Positions 9,707-20,875 are shown, counted from the first letter of the stretch. The stretch: 64,000 nt of DNA from Prevotella sp. (GCA_017458005.1 JAFTGH010000017.1:62001-126000), one strand, 5' to 3'. The notes: generated by a model from the sequence alone, not told the origin. Translations and numbers: made by a program.

Positions 9707-11584
9707 CTATTTTCTTGCGAATTTTCCGAAATAATCGAGGCAGACATCACGCCATTCCTTGGCATTCTCTACCTGTATCCGCAGACGCTCGTCGACCTCA
9801 CGCCAACGCTGGCCGTCGACATACGCCCGCATCTTGTTGTGCCACAGGTTCTCATAAGTCTCGGTCATGATGACACCTTGGTTGTAGTGGTATTGTAATG
9901 ACTCCCACAGGGTAGAGCCGTCTTTCATCCGATAGTCCCAAGGCAAATGATGGAACCAGAGCAACAGGTTCTCGGGACAGGTCTCTACCTTGTCATACAT
10001 AGAGGCATAGGGCTCCCGATACTGGCTGACGGCATCGGTACCCGCAGAGGAACGATCGAAGCCAACACCGTCCTTGTCTGCCTTGTGGTAATAGACGGGA
10101 CACCACTCCAACGGATACTCTGCCTTGAAGCCGTCGGGCTCGGGACCGTAGTGGTGGTCGAACTTAAAGATATGATGCAAGCCCAAAGGCATCATGTAAC
10201 TGACACACGCCTCACGGCTCTCCTCCATGACCGTCGACATCAGGAACACAAAATTCTCGTCGGTCGTGAAGGTCTGCTCCAGCCATTCCTTGGCAATCTG
10301 CTCGGACGACAGGGACGGGTTCCAGGCAAGTCGTCCGAAGGCATACCAGTTGGCCTGTGAGAAATGATGCCCACACCAGTTGGCATCCTTTCCGATGTTT
10401 GCCACCCCTGCGATACCCGCCAACCAATCGGGCTCCACATACTGGAAGAACTCCTTCCACATCGGAGCGAGATAGACCAGATGTTTTGACTGTCCCAGAT
10501 ACTCCTGGGTGATCTGTAACTCCACCATGTTAGGAGTCTCCCTGATCTGGTCGAACACAGGACTGTATGGCTCACGGGGCTGGAAGTCGAGGGGACCGTT
10601 TTTCGTCTGGAGGATGACATTCTTACGGAACTTGCCATCGAGGGGCTTAAACTCCGAGACGGCTTGTTTCACGCGATCCTCACCCTTATGGTTGGCACCA
10701 TAGACGAAGCAGCGCCACATGACGATGCCGTTATAGGGTGCCAATGCGTCGGCAAGCATATTCGCGCCGTCGGCATGGGTGCGATGGTAGTCGCCAGGTC
10801 CCGGCTGTCCCTCACTGTTCGCTTTCACCAGAAAACCACCGAAGTCGGGAATCAGCCGATAGATCTCACGAGCCTTGTTCCGCCACCAGCGGCTCACCTT
10901 CCCGTCTTTGGGGTCGGCTGTCTTGGTCTGTCCGAGTGCCATCGGGGTGGCGAAATTGATGGAGAGGAAGACACGGATGCCGTAAGGTCGCAGGATATCC
11001 GCAATCTTCTTCACCTCCTGCAGATAGGGCTTCGTCAGTATCTTGGGCGACGCGTTGACATTGTTCAGGACGGAGCCGTTAATCCCGATAGAGGCATTGG
11101 CACGGGCATAGTCACGGATGAGTTGCTCGTCGAGATGGAACCACTCGAAAATACTCTCCCCCGCATAGCCACGCTCGATGGAACCGTCCAAATTGTCCCA
11201 ATGGTTGAGCAGTCGCAACTTGAATTTTGGCTGCTGCGTCTCGTCAGCAATCGGCATATCGGTCGCCTGCAAGCGTAACACCTCATACGCCCCATAGAGC
11301 AGTCCGATGTCATGACGTGCCGTAATGGTCAACTGGTCGTCATCACCCTTGATGGTGTAGCCGTCGTCATCAGGCAGGGAGGGATCGAGCCTCAACATGA
11401 CATGTGAGCCTTGGTAATAGTTCTCCAACTCACCCTTGGCAATACTGATAGTCGGTGAGCCTGCGGGTGCCTCCACCTGTGCCGTCTTGGCGAGGTCGTA
11501 CCTCATCCAAAGACGATGACCGTCCTCTGCCTGCGTGGCAGACAGGGTGAGGACGGCTGCTAAAGTCAATAATAATTTTCTCAT
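9707..11584 (-). CDS. GH67 alpha-glucuronidase
   Basis: GH67 enzymes release (4-O-methyl-)glucuronic acid from the non-reducing terminal xylose of xylo-oligosaccharides. The 625-residue protein has a signal peptide (MRKLLLTLAAVLTLSATQAE). The presumed catalytic acids are Glu258 in KANSEGQPGP, Asp333 in PLDFQPREP and Glu361 in TQEYLGQ. The spacing of 75 and 28 residues is close to that of the known catalytic triad of the Cellvibrio enzyme. Further GH67 phrases are DWLAGIAGVANIG and NWYAFGRLAWNP. The start codon overlaps the stop of the regulator gene (ATGA), so regulator and enzyme are translationally coupled. Confidence 0.95.
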   Translation of the reverse strand: MRKLLLTLAAVLTLSATQAEDGHRLWMRYDLAKTAQVEAPAGSPTISIAKGELENYYQGSHVMLRLDPSLPDDDGYTIKGDDDQLTITARHDIGLLYGAYEVLRLQATDMPIADETQQPKFKLRLLNHWDNLDGSIERGYAGESIFEWFHLDEQLIRDYARANASIGINGSVLNNVNASPKILTKPYLQEVKKIADILRPYGIRVFLSINFATPMALGQTKTADPKDGKVSRWWRNKAREIYRLIPDFGGFLVKANSEGQPGPGDYHRTHADGANMLADALAPYNGIVMWRCFVYGANHKGEDRVKQAVSEFKPLDGKFRKNVILQTKNGPLDFQPREPYSPVFDQIRETPNMVELQITQEYLGQSKHLVYLAPMWKEFFQYVEPDWLAGIAGVANIGKDANWCGHHFSQANWYAFGRLAWNPSLSSEQIAKEWLEQTFTTDENFVFLMSTVMEESREACVSYMMPLGLHHIFKFDHHYGPEPDGFKAEYPLEWCPVYYHKADKDGVGFDRSSAGTDAVSQYREPYASMYDKVETCPENLLLWFHHLPWDYRMKDGSTLWESLQYHYNQGVIMTETYENLWHNKMRAYVDGQRWREVDERLRIQVENAKEWRDVCLDYFGKFARK

Positions 11585-14500
11585 TCTTCTATTGTTTTTT
11601 CGTTATAATCTTCTGTGATGGTCTCATCCTCTACCTTCAGACCGTCTACGACCTCCTTAGGGGAGATACCATATTGTCGCTTAAAGATGATAGAGAATGA
11701 TGACTGAGTTGCGAAACCAACTGAATAGGCTACCTGTGAGATATTCACCTTATTCTCCTTGAGAAGACGGTAAGCCTTTTCCAGTCGGATATTCCGCAAG
11801 AAATCGCTTGGAGGAATTCCTGTGAGCCTTTTCATTTGGCGATGCAGATGAGTGCGGCTGACTCCCACCATTTGCGCCAATTCCTCCGTACTGAACTCCG
11901 AGTCGCTATAGTGCTCATTGACACATTTAGCGACACGCTCCATGAACAACTCGTCGTTACCGTCCACCTGAGCATCCTCCACATGATCCTCCTGCATCTG
12001 AGCCCCAGTGAACTTGCCCTTGAGGCGGCGCACATTATCCACCAGATTATCGATGACAATATGCAGTTCCTCCATGGAGAACGGTTTGGCAAGGAAAGCG
12101 TCAGCACCCCGCTTCAGTCCCTCCAGACGGGTAGACACCTCCGCCTTGGAGGTCAGCAGGACAACAGGGATATCACTGATGGTATAGTTCCTCTTTATCT
12201 CATGCAGCAACTCAATACCATCCATCACAGGCATCATGACATCAGTGATCACGATATCGTACTTCTTAACCAGCATCATCTTATACGCCTCTCTACCGTT
12301 GGGCGCATAATCAAAGTGATACCATTTCCCCAGTTCTCGCTTGACATAGGTGCATATCTCCGGGTCGTCGTCCACGAAGAGGATACTGATGTTCCTGTTG
12401 CCATAAGCCTTTTGATTCCTTTCTCCCTTGATCCTGACAGGTTGTAACGAATCCTCTATCTCCTCTGGTTTCAGGTGCTTCTTGCCCAAAGGCAGTTGGA
12501 CGGTGAGGGCAGCCCCCTTCACACCATCCGTGCGATTGGCGGCTTTGACGGTGCCTCCATGCATCTCTGTCAAGGCACGGCACAGGTTCAGCCCGATACC
12601 CGTTCCGTTAATATGCAAGTCGCGGGAACGCTTGCCCTGATAGAAACGCTCGAAGTAACGCTCTGTCCTGTCGTCGTCGAAACCTATCCCATTGTCGATG
12701 ACCTCGATAGTGGCTGCCTGCTGATCCTCCGACTGCCGTAAGCGGATGATTACCTCACCACCGTCGTAAGTAAACTTAAAGGCATTCGACAAAAGGTTGG
12801 TGATGACCTTATCGAACTGGGTGCGGTCAATCCACACATAGACGGGCTCGTCGGGGTATTCGAACAGGAAGGTGATGTTACGCTGCTTGGCGTTATAGTC
12901 GTATAGTTTATAGACGCCCTGTATGAACTCCACCAGATTGGTCTTTGAGCATGACAGTTTCATCTGGTGCTTGTCTATCTTCCGCTCATCGAGGATCTGG
13001 TCTACCAGATGCATCAACCGCTTGGCATTCTTGTCGATGGTCTCCAAGTCAGACTGGTCAGCCTTGTCGGTCAGCCGCTGCTTGAGTTTCTCCAGAGGTC
13101 CCATGATTAGGGAAAGCGGTGAGCGGATATCATGTGTGGCATTGATGAGGAAACGCATCTTCGTCTCCTCCAAGTCACGACGGCGTTGGCGCTCGAAGTT
13201 AAAGAGGATCAACCCCAAGAAACCCGCTGCCACTAAGAAATAGAAAAGATAAGCCCACCACGACTTATACCAGGGTTTTAAGATGATGATATGCAGGACC
13301 TTTGACTCCTTGCTGAAGATGCCGTTGCTAAAGGCTCTGACCTCGATGGTATATTGCCCAGGAGGCAACTGGGTAAAGGTAATCTGGTTGACACCCTCAT
13401 TGGTCTGCATCCAATTCTCGTTGCCATTAATCCTATATTGGAAAGCAATATTCTCCACATTCTGATAGTCGAGCAGCGAGAACTCAAGGGAGAAAGTATT
13501 GTCAGCATAGCGAAGTTGATAATCGTCTTGCAAGGGATTAAGGGTATGCCCGTTGGAGAAGAAGCGTGTCAGATAGACCATTCCCAGTTGGTTACCCCGC
13601 TTGTTGATGTCCTGTGGCAGGAAAGTGGTGATGCCATCGGCTGTCCCGAAGAAAATCTGGTCGGTAGGAAGATGCAGGACTGCTCCCAGGATATACTCCT
13701 TCGACAGCAACCCGTCGCCTCCGATATGTCCTATCATCTCTTTGCGCTTGTCGGAATACTGCCAGATGCCATTCGTGGTAGAGACCCATATCTCTCCCTT
13801 GTTGTCCTTGACCATACTGCAGATCATCCTGTCGGTGAGCATCTTCGCCTTAGGATCCTCCTTCACCTCGTTTCTCCTCCAATAGTAACGATAGAGTCCC
13901 GTCTCTGTGCCAATGAGCATATCGCCATTCTGCGTCTCACAGATGCTATAGCATTGCAGTCCCTCCAGCAGGGCATTCCATCCCTTTTGGTTGAAGACAA
14001 GTCCTTCGGGGTTCAACATCGCCGTACCATTGGTCGTGGTTATCCACAACATCCCCCGTGAGTCGAACATCATCGACTTGATCCAGTCATTACACAGATA
14101 GCCGCCTCTGCGATGCGTCTGCTGCATACTGATCATCTGGCTCTCGTGGGTCTGGGTGTCATAGACACATAATCCTGAGCCAAAGACACTAATATAGAGG
14201 TGTCCTTGCCCGTCGTCCGCCATACAGTTCAGTCCACGACCTCCAAAAGCCTTCTCTATCGTCGCCTTCCCTGTATAGGGGTTATAGCGGTACAGGGAAT
14301 TCTCCGTCGTCAACCAATACTGTCCTTTCCTGTCCCGATAGATGATACGGGTTCCCGCGGGTGAGGCAGGGTGCTCCACGATGTGCCCTGTCTCGCTGAT
14401 CCGATAGATTCCATTGTTCTGTACGGAGCACCAGATATCGTTATGGTCTCCTGCGACGATAGACGCCACATTGCCTCCCGTCACAACATGCTGATTCGAG

Positions 14501-15519
14501 AAACTCCAGGAGTTGAAGGAGGATTTCTGTTTGGAGATAAGGATCAATCCCTTGTTATAGCAGGCAGCCCATAGGTTCTGGTCTTTATCCTCCATGACAT
14601 CCACCACGTTGGCTGACGACAAGTCGATCCTGGCACTGACATTCTCTATCCGTTGCAGGCTCCTTTCCCCTTTGGGAATCACCATCAGCCCTGAACCTGC
14701 TGTCGCTATATAGATATTACCCTGACTATCCTGTTTCGCCTCTTTGATACCCACATTCCGATCAAGCAGTGACAAGTCAAAGTCCGCTATTCGCATCTCC
14801 TCCGTCAGATAGTTGTAACTCATGATGCCGTACATACAGACGATGAGCATCTCGTCTTTGGAGTATTCTATGAAATTCCTGGGTAAGCCACACTCCGACT
14901 GGTAGTCACGTAAGGTGACGGGCTGCTTTTTCTTGACGACATACCGTGTGATGGTAGGCAGATGGCTGCTCCGCCAGAAGTTTCCCCGCTGGTCTATGTG
15001 GATACGGCTAAAGAAATCGTCGATATTCCGTCGGATAAAAGCACTCTCATAATGGATGGTCTGGTCGTCCTTATGAAGCGAGAAGAGTCCATAGCCCGCT
15101 GTTCCTATCAACAGGTCGCCCTCTGGCGACTGCGCCATAGAGTTGACACGTGGCATACGGTTGTCAGGGAAAGGATAGCGACGGAAGTTGTCCTGCTCAT
15201 AATCATAACGAGCCAGCCCCTTCGAGCCTCCCACCCATAATTGTCCACTCTGGTCTACGAACAAGGAGGCTATCTCATTGTCTGATATCGTCGTTGAGTC
15301 TTGCCGGCTATGGTGATAGGTGGTGTAACGATAACCGTCAAACTTGTTCAGACCGTATTCCGTGCCTATCCATATATAGCCATAGACATCTTGGCATATA
15401 CAGGTTATCAAGCCACTCGACAACTTATCAGGTGTGTAGAGGTGGCCTGAGTCTGCCCTGCAACATATCGCTATAAGCAAACAGGCGGTTACTAATAGTT
15501 GACGGAAATGCTCTCTCAT
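11581..15519 (-). CDS. Hybrid two-component system regulator (HTCS)
   Basis: This single polypeptide senses a glycan in the periplasm and activates PUL transcription. In order it has a signal peptide (MREHFRQLLVTACLLIAICC), many two-component propeller repeats (such as GYIWIGTEYGLNKFDGYRY), a Y_Y_Y domain, a membrane segment near WAYLFYFLVAAGFLGLILF, a histidine kinase with NATHDIRSP (His about 796), an N-box NLLSNAFKF and GTGIGL, a receiver with VITDVMMP (Asp about 1093), and a C-terminal AraC-type HTH. The ATG at 15519 is preferred over 15537 because it gives a clean signal peptide. Its overlap with GH67 ties it to xylan-derived ligands. Confidence 0.96.
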   Translation of the reverse strand: MREHFRQLLVTACLLIAICCRADSGHLYTPDKLSSGLITCICQDVYGYIWIGTEYGLNKFDGYRYTTYHHSRQDSTTISDNEIASLFVDQSGQLWVGGSKGLARYDYEQDNFRRYPFPDNRMPRVNSMAQSPEGDLLIGTAGYGLFSLHKDDQTIHYESAFIRRNIDDFFSRIHIDQRGNFWRSSHLPTITRYVVKKKQPVTLRDYQSECGLPRNFIEYSKDEMLIVCMYGIMSYNYLTEEMRIADFDLSLLDRNVGIKEAKQDSQGNIYIATAGSGLMVIPKGERSLQRIENVSARIDLSSANVVDVMEDKDQNLWAACYNKGLILISKQKSSFNSWSFSNQHVVTGGNVASIVAGDHNDIWCSVQNNGIYRISETGHIVEHPASPAGTRIIYRDRKGQYWLTTENSLYRYNPYTGKATIEKAFGGRGLNCMADDGQGHLYISVFGSGLCVYDTQTHESQMISMQQTHRRGGYLCNDWIKSMMFDSRGMLWITTTNGTAMLNPEGLVFNQKGWNALLEGLQCYSICETQNGDMLIGTETGLYRYYWRRNEVKEDPKAKMLTDRMICSMVKDNKGEIWVSTTNGIWQYSDKRKEMIGHIGGDGLLSKEYILGAVLHLPTDQIFFGTADGITTFLPQDINKRGNQLGMVYLTRFFSNGHTLNPLQDDYQLRYADNTFSLEFSLLDYQNVENIAFQYRINGNENWMQTNEGVNQITFTQLPPGQYTIEVRAFSNGIFSKESKVLHIIILKPWYKSWWAYLFYFLVAAGFLGLILFNFERQRRRDLEETKMRFLINATHDIRSPLSLIMGPLEKLKQRLTDKADQSDLETIDKNAKRLMHLVDQILDERKIDKHQMKLSCSKTNLVEFIQGVYKLYDYNAKQRNITFLFEYPDEPVYVWIDRTQFDKVITNLLSNAFKFTYDGGEVIIRLRQSEDQQAATIEVIDNGIGFDDDRTERYFERFYQGKRSRDLHINGTGIGLNLCRALTEMHGGTVKAANRTDGVKGAALTVQLPLGKKHLKPEEIEDSLQPVRIKGERNQKAYGNRNISILFVDDDPEICTYVKRELGKWYHFDYAPNGREAYKMMLVKKYDIVITDVMMPVMDGIELLHEIKRNYTISDIPVVLLTSKAEVSTRLEGLKRGADAFLAKPFSMEELHIVIDNLVDNVRRLKGKFTGAQMQEDHVEDAQVDGNDELFMERVAKCVNEHYSDSEFSTEELAQMVGVSRTHLHRQMKRLTGIPPSDFLRNIRLEKAYRLLKENKVNISQVAYSVGFATQSSFSIIFKRQYGISPKEVVDGLKVEDETITEDYNEKTIEE

Positions 15520-15530
15520 AGATGGTTTAT

Positions 15531-15563
15531 GCAGCACCCTCGCCCATCGGACAAGAGTGCTGC
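15531..15563. repeat. Inverted repeat between GH3 and HTCS genes
   Basis: GCAGCAC and GTGCTGC form a 7-bp stem around a 19-nt loop just downstream of the GH3 stop. It may attenuate read-through from GH3 or act as an operator for the regulator gene. There is no T run, so a classic terminator is unlikely. Confidence 0.35.
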
Positions 15564-15574
15564 CTAGTCATGAT

Positions 15575-17929
15575 TTAGTTTCTTTTCAGTATATTCAACT
15601 TCTGCTGGGGAGCCAGTACATTGCTCACAGGCTCCGTATATGCTGTCAGGTTAGCCGTTACGCAACCTCTGATATCACGGCTGGAAGCACCAATCTCGAA
15701 GGAGTACTGTCCTGCCTCCGTGACCCACTGGCTGCCAGCCTCATCGAAAGAGGCAAGGTCACGCTTTGCCATCTGAATAGACAGCGTCTGACTCTCTCCT
15801 GGTTTCAACTCACGGGTCTTGGCGAATCCCTTCAACTCATGGTCTGGTTTCTCGATTTGCCCCTTTGGTGCTGCCACATAGACCTGGGCAATCTCCTTGC
15901 CAGCCATCTTACCTGTATTCTTGACGGTTACGCTGACCGTGATCTGGTCGCCATTGACTTTCACCGTAGGCTTGCTATACTCGAAAGTGGTATAACTGAG
16001 TCCGAAGCCAAAAGGATAGGCAACGTCCCTGTTGAAAGAGTCAAAGTAGCGATAGCCCACATAGATATCCTCCTCGTGGTTAGTATAGGTATATCCTGAA
16101 ATCGCTATTTTCTGAGTAGCCTGATCCTTAAAGGAGTAGAAATCAATATTGCCAGGGTAATTCTTGGTAGAAGGATGATCGGTAACGGCAATAGGCCATG
16201 TCATGGTCAGTTTACCAGAAGGATTCACCTTACCCGTCAACAGGTCGGCAATAGAGTTGCCACCCTCCATTCCTGGTTGCCATGCGCACAGGATGGCATC
16301 AGGATAGTTGCTCCATGAGGCGGTCTCTATCACAGAGCCAGAGTTGATGATCACGACGACAGGCTTTCCTGCTGCGTGGAAGGCTTGACACACGTCGAAG
16401 ATGAGTTGGCGCTCCTCATTGACAAGATTAAACTCCGTGTCGATATCACGGTCAACACCCTCACCAGCCTGACGACCTATCGTGATAATAGCGGCATCTG
16501 CGACTTTCACCTCATTATTCACACAGATAGGACTGATGCTGATCTCAGGATATTTCTGCTGTCCGAAGTACTCCAACTGATACCATTTGGCAGGATGACG
16601 CTCTGCCTGGAACTTCACTTTGGCATATTCAATATACTTGCGATAGATATTGGTCAGCGTCTCTGAGGAACTGATGCCCGCATTCCTCAAGCCTTCCAAC
16701 ATATCGACCACATAAGGCGGATGCACACAGCCAGAGCCCGTGCCACCGGAGAAGAATTCGTAAGAGTTCTCACCAAACAGGGCAACGGTCTTAATGGCAT
16801 GATCCTTCCAAGGAAGAGCGCCATTGTTCTTCAGCAGGACAATACCCTCTGCCGCACTCTGACGGGTGATGGCAGCATGAGCCTTGAAATCTGGTTTGTT
16901 AGAGGCGGGATACTTATGGAAACTCGGTGTCTTGACAATATACTCCAGCATACGACGGACATTACGGTCGACATCTGCGATATCCAAAGTGCCATTCCTC
17001 ACTCCCTCAATAATCTCGTCAATCTGCTTCTGCTGTCCTGGCTCCATCAGGTCATTGCCCGCATGTACCTCGCTGATGGTGGGCAGTCCCTCACGAATAC
17101 CATGCCAGTCGGTCATCACCATACCCTTATATCCCCAGTCATTACGCAGAATACTGGTCAGGAGGTCATGGTTACCCATGGAATAGGTTCCATTTACCTT
17201 GTTATAACTGGACATGATAGTCCAAGGATTACTCTCACGGACGGCTATCTCAAACCCACGCAGGTAGAGTTCACGGGCGGCACGCTGACTGACACGCTCA
17301 TCCACACTGGTGCGGGCAGTCTCTTGGGAGTTGACCGCAAAGTGCTTGGCACTGACACCAGCACCCTGACTCTGAACACCATTGATATAGGCGGCTGCTA
17401 TCTTACCCGTCAACAGAGGGTCCTCACTGTAATACTCGAAGTTTCGTCCACAAAGAGGATTACGGTGTAGGTTCATGCCTGGTCCAAGGATGACATCGCA
17501 ACGGTACTCCTTCGTCTCATTGCCAATGGCTGCTCCTACCTGATTTACCAGTTCCGTATTCCATGTAGAGGCGAGACAAGAACCGATGGGGAAGGCAGTA
17601 GCATAGAATGTCTCGCTGGAGCCCTCACGAGTGGGGTCGATACGCACACCAGCAGGACCGTCTGTCAACACGGTAGCGGGAATTCCCAATCGGGCTATCT
17701 CCGCAGTATTACCTGCGGCACCAGCCACTAGGTCCGCCTCGCCACCTACTACAGCGCCCTCGCTGAAGAAGTTATTGGCTCCGCCTACTAATAGTTTCGC
17801 TTTCTCCTCCAAAGTCATGGCTGCCAATACCTCATCAATATTGTCTGCTCTCAGTTTTGGTTGTGCATTCATTGTTGTGGTTGTTAGACTGGCTATCAAG
17901 CCAAGTAATAATAGTTTTTTTGTTATCAT
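15575..17929 (-). CDS. GH3 beta-xylosidase / beta-glucosidase
   Basis: GH3 enzymes remove terminal beta-linked xylose or glucose from oligosaccharides. The start at 17929 ([15 protein letters not shown]) gives a signal peptide; the longer reading frame begins upstream of the likely transcript start. The N-terminal GH3 barrel carries the presumed nucleophile Asp274 in GMVMTDWHG. The alpha/beta sandwich domain follows ([19 protein letters not shown]), then a fibronectin-III-like C-terminal domain with [14 protein letters not shown]. At 784 residues the length is typical. The PUL context favours beta-xylosidase, but sequence alone does not separate the two activities. A minus-strand TATCTTTG lies 29 nt upstream. 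Confidence 0.93.
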   Translation of the reverse strand: MITKKLLLLGLIASLTTTTMNAQPKLRADNIDEVLAAMTLEEKAKLLVGGANNFFSEGAVVGGEADLVAGAAGNTAEIARLGIPATVLTDGPAGVRIDPTREGSSETFYATAFPIGSCLASTWNTELVNQVGAAIGNETKEYRCDVILGPGMNLHRNPLCGRNFEYYSEDPLLTGKIAAAYINGVQSQGAGVSAKHFAVNSQETARTSVDERVSQRAARELYLRGFEIAVRESNPWTIMSSYNKVNGTYSMGNHDLLTSILRNDWGYKGMVMTDWHGIREGLPTISEVHAGNDLMEPGQQKQIDEIIEGVRNGTLDIADVDRNVRRMLEYIVKTPSFHKYPASNKPDFKAHAAITRQSAAEGIVLLKNNGALPWKDHAIKTVALFGENSYEFFSGGTGSGCVHPPYVVDMLEGLRNAGISSSETLTNIYRKYIEYAKVKFQAERHPAKWYQLEYFGQQKYPEISISPICVNNEVKVADAAIITIGRQAGEGVDRDIDTEFNLVNEERQLIFDVCQAFHAAGKPVVVIINSGSVIETASWSNYPDAILCAWQPGMEGGNSIADLLTGKVNPSGKLTMTWPIAVTDHPSTKNYPGNIDFYSFKDQATQKIAISGYTYTNHEEDIYVGYRYFDSFNRDVAYPFGFGLSYTTFEYSKPTVKVNGDQITVSVTVKNTGKMAGKEIAQVYVAAPKGQIEKPDHELKGFAKTRELKPGESQTLSIQMAKRDLASFDEAGSQWVTEAGQYSFEIGASSRDIRGCVTANLTAYTEPVSNVLAPQQKLNILKRN

Positions 17930-17957
17930 GATAATTATTCCGTTATTAGTTATGTTG

Positions 17958-17965
17958 CAAAGATA
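17958..17965 (-). promoter_or_regulatory. Candidate -7 box TATCTTTG of the GH3 gene
   Basis: A perfect TAnnTTTG on the minus strand, about 28 nt before the chosen ATG. It excludes the longer GH3 reading frame that starts further upstream. Confidence 0.55.
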
Positions 17966-18039
17966 ATGCTTTTTGTCCAAGTAGCCAAATTTCGTTTTAT
18001 ATTTTTACGCTCATTGGCTGTTGTTTGGGAAAAAAAGTG

Positions 18040-18047
18040 TACCTTTG
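18040..18047 (+). promoter_or_regulatory. Candidate -7 box TACCTTTG of gpmI
   Basis: TACCTTTG lies 41 nt before the gpmI ATG. TTGG at 18014-18017 is about 22 nt further upstream and may serve as a weak -33 element. Confidence 0.55.
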
Positions 18048-18088
18048 CACCCGATATTATTAATAAGGATTATAAACAACATAAGATT

Positions 18089-19615
18089 ATGGCAAAGAAA
18101 GCATTACTCATGATTCTCGATGGATGGGGAATCGGTAAGCATGGAAAGGGTGACGTGATTTTCAACACGCCGACTCCGTATTTGGACTATCTGACAGCCG
18201 TATCGGCTCACTCTCAGTTGCAGGCTTCTGGCGAGGACGTTGGTCTGCCCGACGGTCAGATGGGTAACTCTGAGGTGGGTCACTTGAATATTGGCGCTGG
18301 TCGTATCGTTTATCAGGATCTGGTGAAGATCAATCGCGCCTGCAAAGACGGCTCTATCGTAGAGAACGCCCAAGTGAAGGCTGCCTATACCTATGCCAAG
18401 GAGAACAATAAGAAACTGCACCTGATGGGACTGACCAGTGATGGTGGTGTGCACTCAAGCCTCGATCATCTGTTCAAACTCATCGAGGTGGGTAAGCATT
18501 ACGGACTGAAGAACCAGACTTTCGTACATTGTTTCATGGACGGTCGTGATACCGACCCCAAGAGCGGTAAGGGCTTTATCGAGCAGGTCAGCAAGGTCTG
18601 CGCTGACAATGACGCCGCCATCGCCTCCATCGTGGGTCGTTTCTATGCCATGGACCGTGACAAGCGTTGGGAGCGTGTAAAAGAGGCTTACGACCTGCTC
18701 GTCAAGGGTGAGGGTAAGCAGTCTGCCGATATGGTTGCCGCTATGCAGGAGAGTTATGATGAGGGCGTGACCGATGAGTTTATCAAGCCTATCCATAACA
18801 GCAGTGTCAATGGTCTAATCGAAGAGGGTGATGTCATCATCTTCATCAACTTCCGTAACGACCGTGCCAAGGAACTGACTATCGTACTGACTCAGCAGGA
18901 TATGCCAGAGCAGGGTATGAAGACGATTCCTGGCTTGCAGTACTATTGCATGACTCCATACGACGCATCCTTTACAGGTGTTCATATCCTCTTCCCGAAA
19001 GAGAACGTGGAGGACACCTTAGGAGAATACCTCTCTCGCCAGGGCAAGAAACAACTGCATACGGCAGAGACGGAGAAATACGCCCATGTCACCTTCTTCT
19101 TCAACGGTGGTCGTGAGGCTCCCTTCGAGGGTGAGGACCGTATCCTGGTGCCTTCTCCAAAGGTAGCCACCTACGACCTGAAGCCTGAGATGAGTGCCTA
19201 TGAGGTAAAGGATAAGTTGGTAGCCGCTATCAATGAGAACAAGTACGACTTTATCGTCGTCAATTTCGCCAATGGTGATATGGTGGGACATACAGGTGTC
19301 TATAACGCCATCGCCAAGGCTGTATGGGCTGTTGACCATTGTGTGCATGATGTCATCGAAGCTGCCAAGGCTAATGACTATGAGGCTATCATCATCGCCG
19401 ACCATGGTAATGCCGATAACGCCATCAACCCTGACGGCTCACCTAACACGGCACACTCGCTGAACCCCGTTCCCTTCATCTATGTGACCAATAATAACTC
19501 GGCTACTGTGAAGGACGGTCGCCTTGCCGATGTGGCTCCCTCTATCCTCCATATCATGGGACTGGAGCAGCCTGCTGACATGACTGGTGAGAACCTGATT
19601 AGCGATAATAAATAA
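18089..19615 (+). CDS. gpmI: 2,3-bisphosphoglycerate-independent phosphoglycerate mutase
   Basis: This enzyme interconverts 3- and 2-phosphoglycerate in glycolysis using a phosphoserine intermediate and two metal ions. The 508-residue protein opens with the conserved [14 protein letters not shown], and the nucleophile is Ser61 in [16 protein letters not shown]. The metal-binding DHGNAD is near the C-terminus. The ATG at 18089 is chosen because the 41 upstream codons cross the promoter and show no conservation. The stop codon overlaps the ung start (TAATG), so gpmI, ung and the DUF3109 gene form one operon. Confidence 0.98.
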   Translation: MAKKALLMILDGWGIGKHGKGDVIFNTPTPYLDYLTAVSAHSQLQASGEDVGLPDGQMGNSEVGHLNIGAGRIVYQDLVKINRACKDGSIVENAQVKAAYTYAKENNKKLHLMGLTSDGGVHSSLDHLFKLIEVGKHYGLKNQTFVHCFMDGRDTDPKSGKGFIEQVSKVCADNDAAIASIVGRFYAMDRDKRWERVKEAYDLLVKGEGKQSADMVAAMQESYDEGVTDEFIKPIHNSSVNGLIEEGDVIIFINFRNDRAKELTIVLTQQDMPEQGMKTIPGLQYYCMTPYDASFTGVHILFPKENVEDTLGEYLSRQGKKQLHTAETEKYAHVTFFFNGGREAPFEGEDRILVPSPKVATYDLKPEMSAYEVKDKLVAAINENKYDFIVVNFANGDMVGHTGVYNAIAKAVWAVDHCVHDVIEAAKANDYEAIIIADHGNADNAINPDGSPNTAHSLNPVPFIYVTNNNSATVKDGRLADVAPSILHIMGLEQPADMTGENLISDNK

Positions 19616-20280
19616 TGAACGTCCAGATAGAGGATAGTTGGAAACAGTATCTATGCAGTGAGTTCGACAAGCCCTATTTTGTCGAACTCACTCGTTTTGT
19701 TCGTCAGGAGTATACACAATACCAGTGCTATCCTCCTGGTAAGCAGATCTTCAATGCTTTCAACCTGTGTCCTTTCGACAAGGTGAAGGTGGTGATTATC
19801 GGACAGGATCCGTACCATGAGCCAGGACAGGCACATGGACTGAGTTTCTCCGTACAGGACGGGGTGCAGTTTCCTCCCTCCCTTCAAAACATCTTCAAGG
19901 AGATACAGAACGACTTGGGTACTCCTGTCCCACCAACTGGTAATCTGACACGTTGGGCAGAACAGGGTGTATTGTTGCTCAACGCCACGCTGACCGTCCG
20001 TGCCCATCAGGCTAACAGCCACTCCATGCTGGGCTGGCAGAAGTTCACCGATGCCGCCATCCAGGCACTTGCCGCCCATCGGGACCATCTGGTCTATATG
20101 CTGTGGGGCGGTTATGCCCGTGGTAAGGCGTATATGATTAACCGCCAGACAAACCTCGTCTTAGAATCGGTGCATCCCTCTCCACTGTCGGCTAACCGTG
20201 GCGGCTGGTTCGGACAGCATCAGTTCTCACGCTGCAATACCTATCTCGAACAAAACGGTATGACTCCCATCCAATGGTAG
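19615..20280 (+). CDS. ung: Uracil-DNA glycosylase
   Basis: Ung removes uracil from DNA to begin base-excision repair. The 221-residue protein carries the water-activating Asp65 in GQDPYHEPGQAHGLSF and His187 in HPSPLSANRGG, matching the classical family 1 residues in type and nearly in number. The start overlaps the gpmI stop by one base, and the 3' end overlaps the next gene by 7 nt, showing tight coupling. Confidence 0.98.
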   Translation: MNVQIEDSWKQYLCSEFDKPYFVELTRFVRQEYTQYQCYPPGKQIFNAFNLCPFDKVKVVIIGQDPYHEPGQAHGLSFSVQDGVQFPPSLQNIFKEIQNDLGTPVPPTGNLTRWAEQGVLLLNATLTVRAHQANSHSMLGWQKFTDAAIQALAAHRDHLVYMLWGGYARGKAYMINRQTNLVLESVHPSPLSANRGGWFGQHQFSRCNTYLEQNGMTPIQW

Positions 20281-20858
20281 ACAAGATTCCCCCCATCTTA
20301 GAAGTAGGAGGTGTCTTGATCTCCTCTGATATCCTGACGGAGTGCTTCTGTTGTGACTATGAGAAGTGCAAGGGCATCTGTTGCGTGGAGGGAGATGCTG
20401 GCGCACCTGTCAAGATAGAGGAGGTCGCAGGTATCGAGGAGGCGTTAGATACCGTATGGGGCGACCTCTCTGCGTCGGCACAATCGGTTATCGACCAGCA
20501 AGGTGTTGTGTACAACGATAGCGATGGTGACCTTGTGACAAGTATCGTACGAGGGAAGGATTGTGTGTTTACGTGCTATGATGGTGACAACTGCCTTTGC
20601 GCCTTGGAAAAAGCCTATCGTAATGGCAAGACACAGTTCTGCAAACCCATCAGTTGTGCGCTGTATCCCATTCGTGAGAAGAATTTCGGCAACGGACTCA
20701 TTGGCTTGAACTATAACCGTTGGGCTGTCTGCAAGGATGCCGTAGAGAAAGGGAAGGCATTACACCTTCCCGTCTATCAATTCCTGAAAGAGCCTCTTAT
20801 CCGCCGTTTCGGTCAGGAGTGGTACGACGAACTCTGTGAAGTCGCCCGACTCTTCTAA
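20274..20858 (+). CDS. DUF3109 family cysteine-rich protein
   Basis: This 194-residue cytoplasmic protein belongs to an uncharacterised family common in Bacteroidota. It is rich in Cys, with an N-terminal cluster CFCCDYEKCKGICC and further groups near DCVFTCYDGDNCLCA and FCKPISCALYPIR. Such spacing suggests a bound iron-sulfur cluster or zinc, as in the related YkgJ-type proteins, but this is inference. It overlaps ung by 7 nt and ends 17 nt before the convergent GH95 gene. Confidence 0.85.
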   Translation: MVDKIPPILEVGGVLISSDILTECFCCDYEKCKGICCVEGDAGAPVKIEEVAGIEEALDTVWGDLSASAQSVIDQQGVVYNDSDGDLVTSIVRGKDCVFTCYDGDNCLCALEKAYRNGKTQFCKPISCALYPIREKNFGNGLIGLNYNRWAVCKDAVEKGKALHLPVYQFLKEPLIRRFGQEWYDELCEVARLF

Positions 20859-20875
20859 TGTATTCTACATCCTCT

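Noticed and set aside
14040-14048. A perfect DnaA box (TTATCCACA) in the HTCS gene
   Set aside because: It is a single copy inside a conserved coding phrase (MLWITTT) and needs no further explanation.
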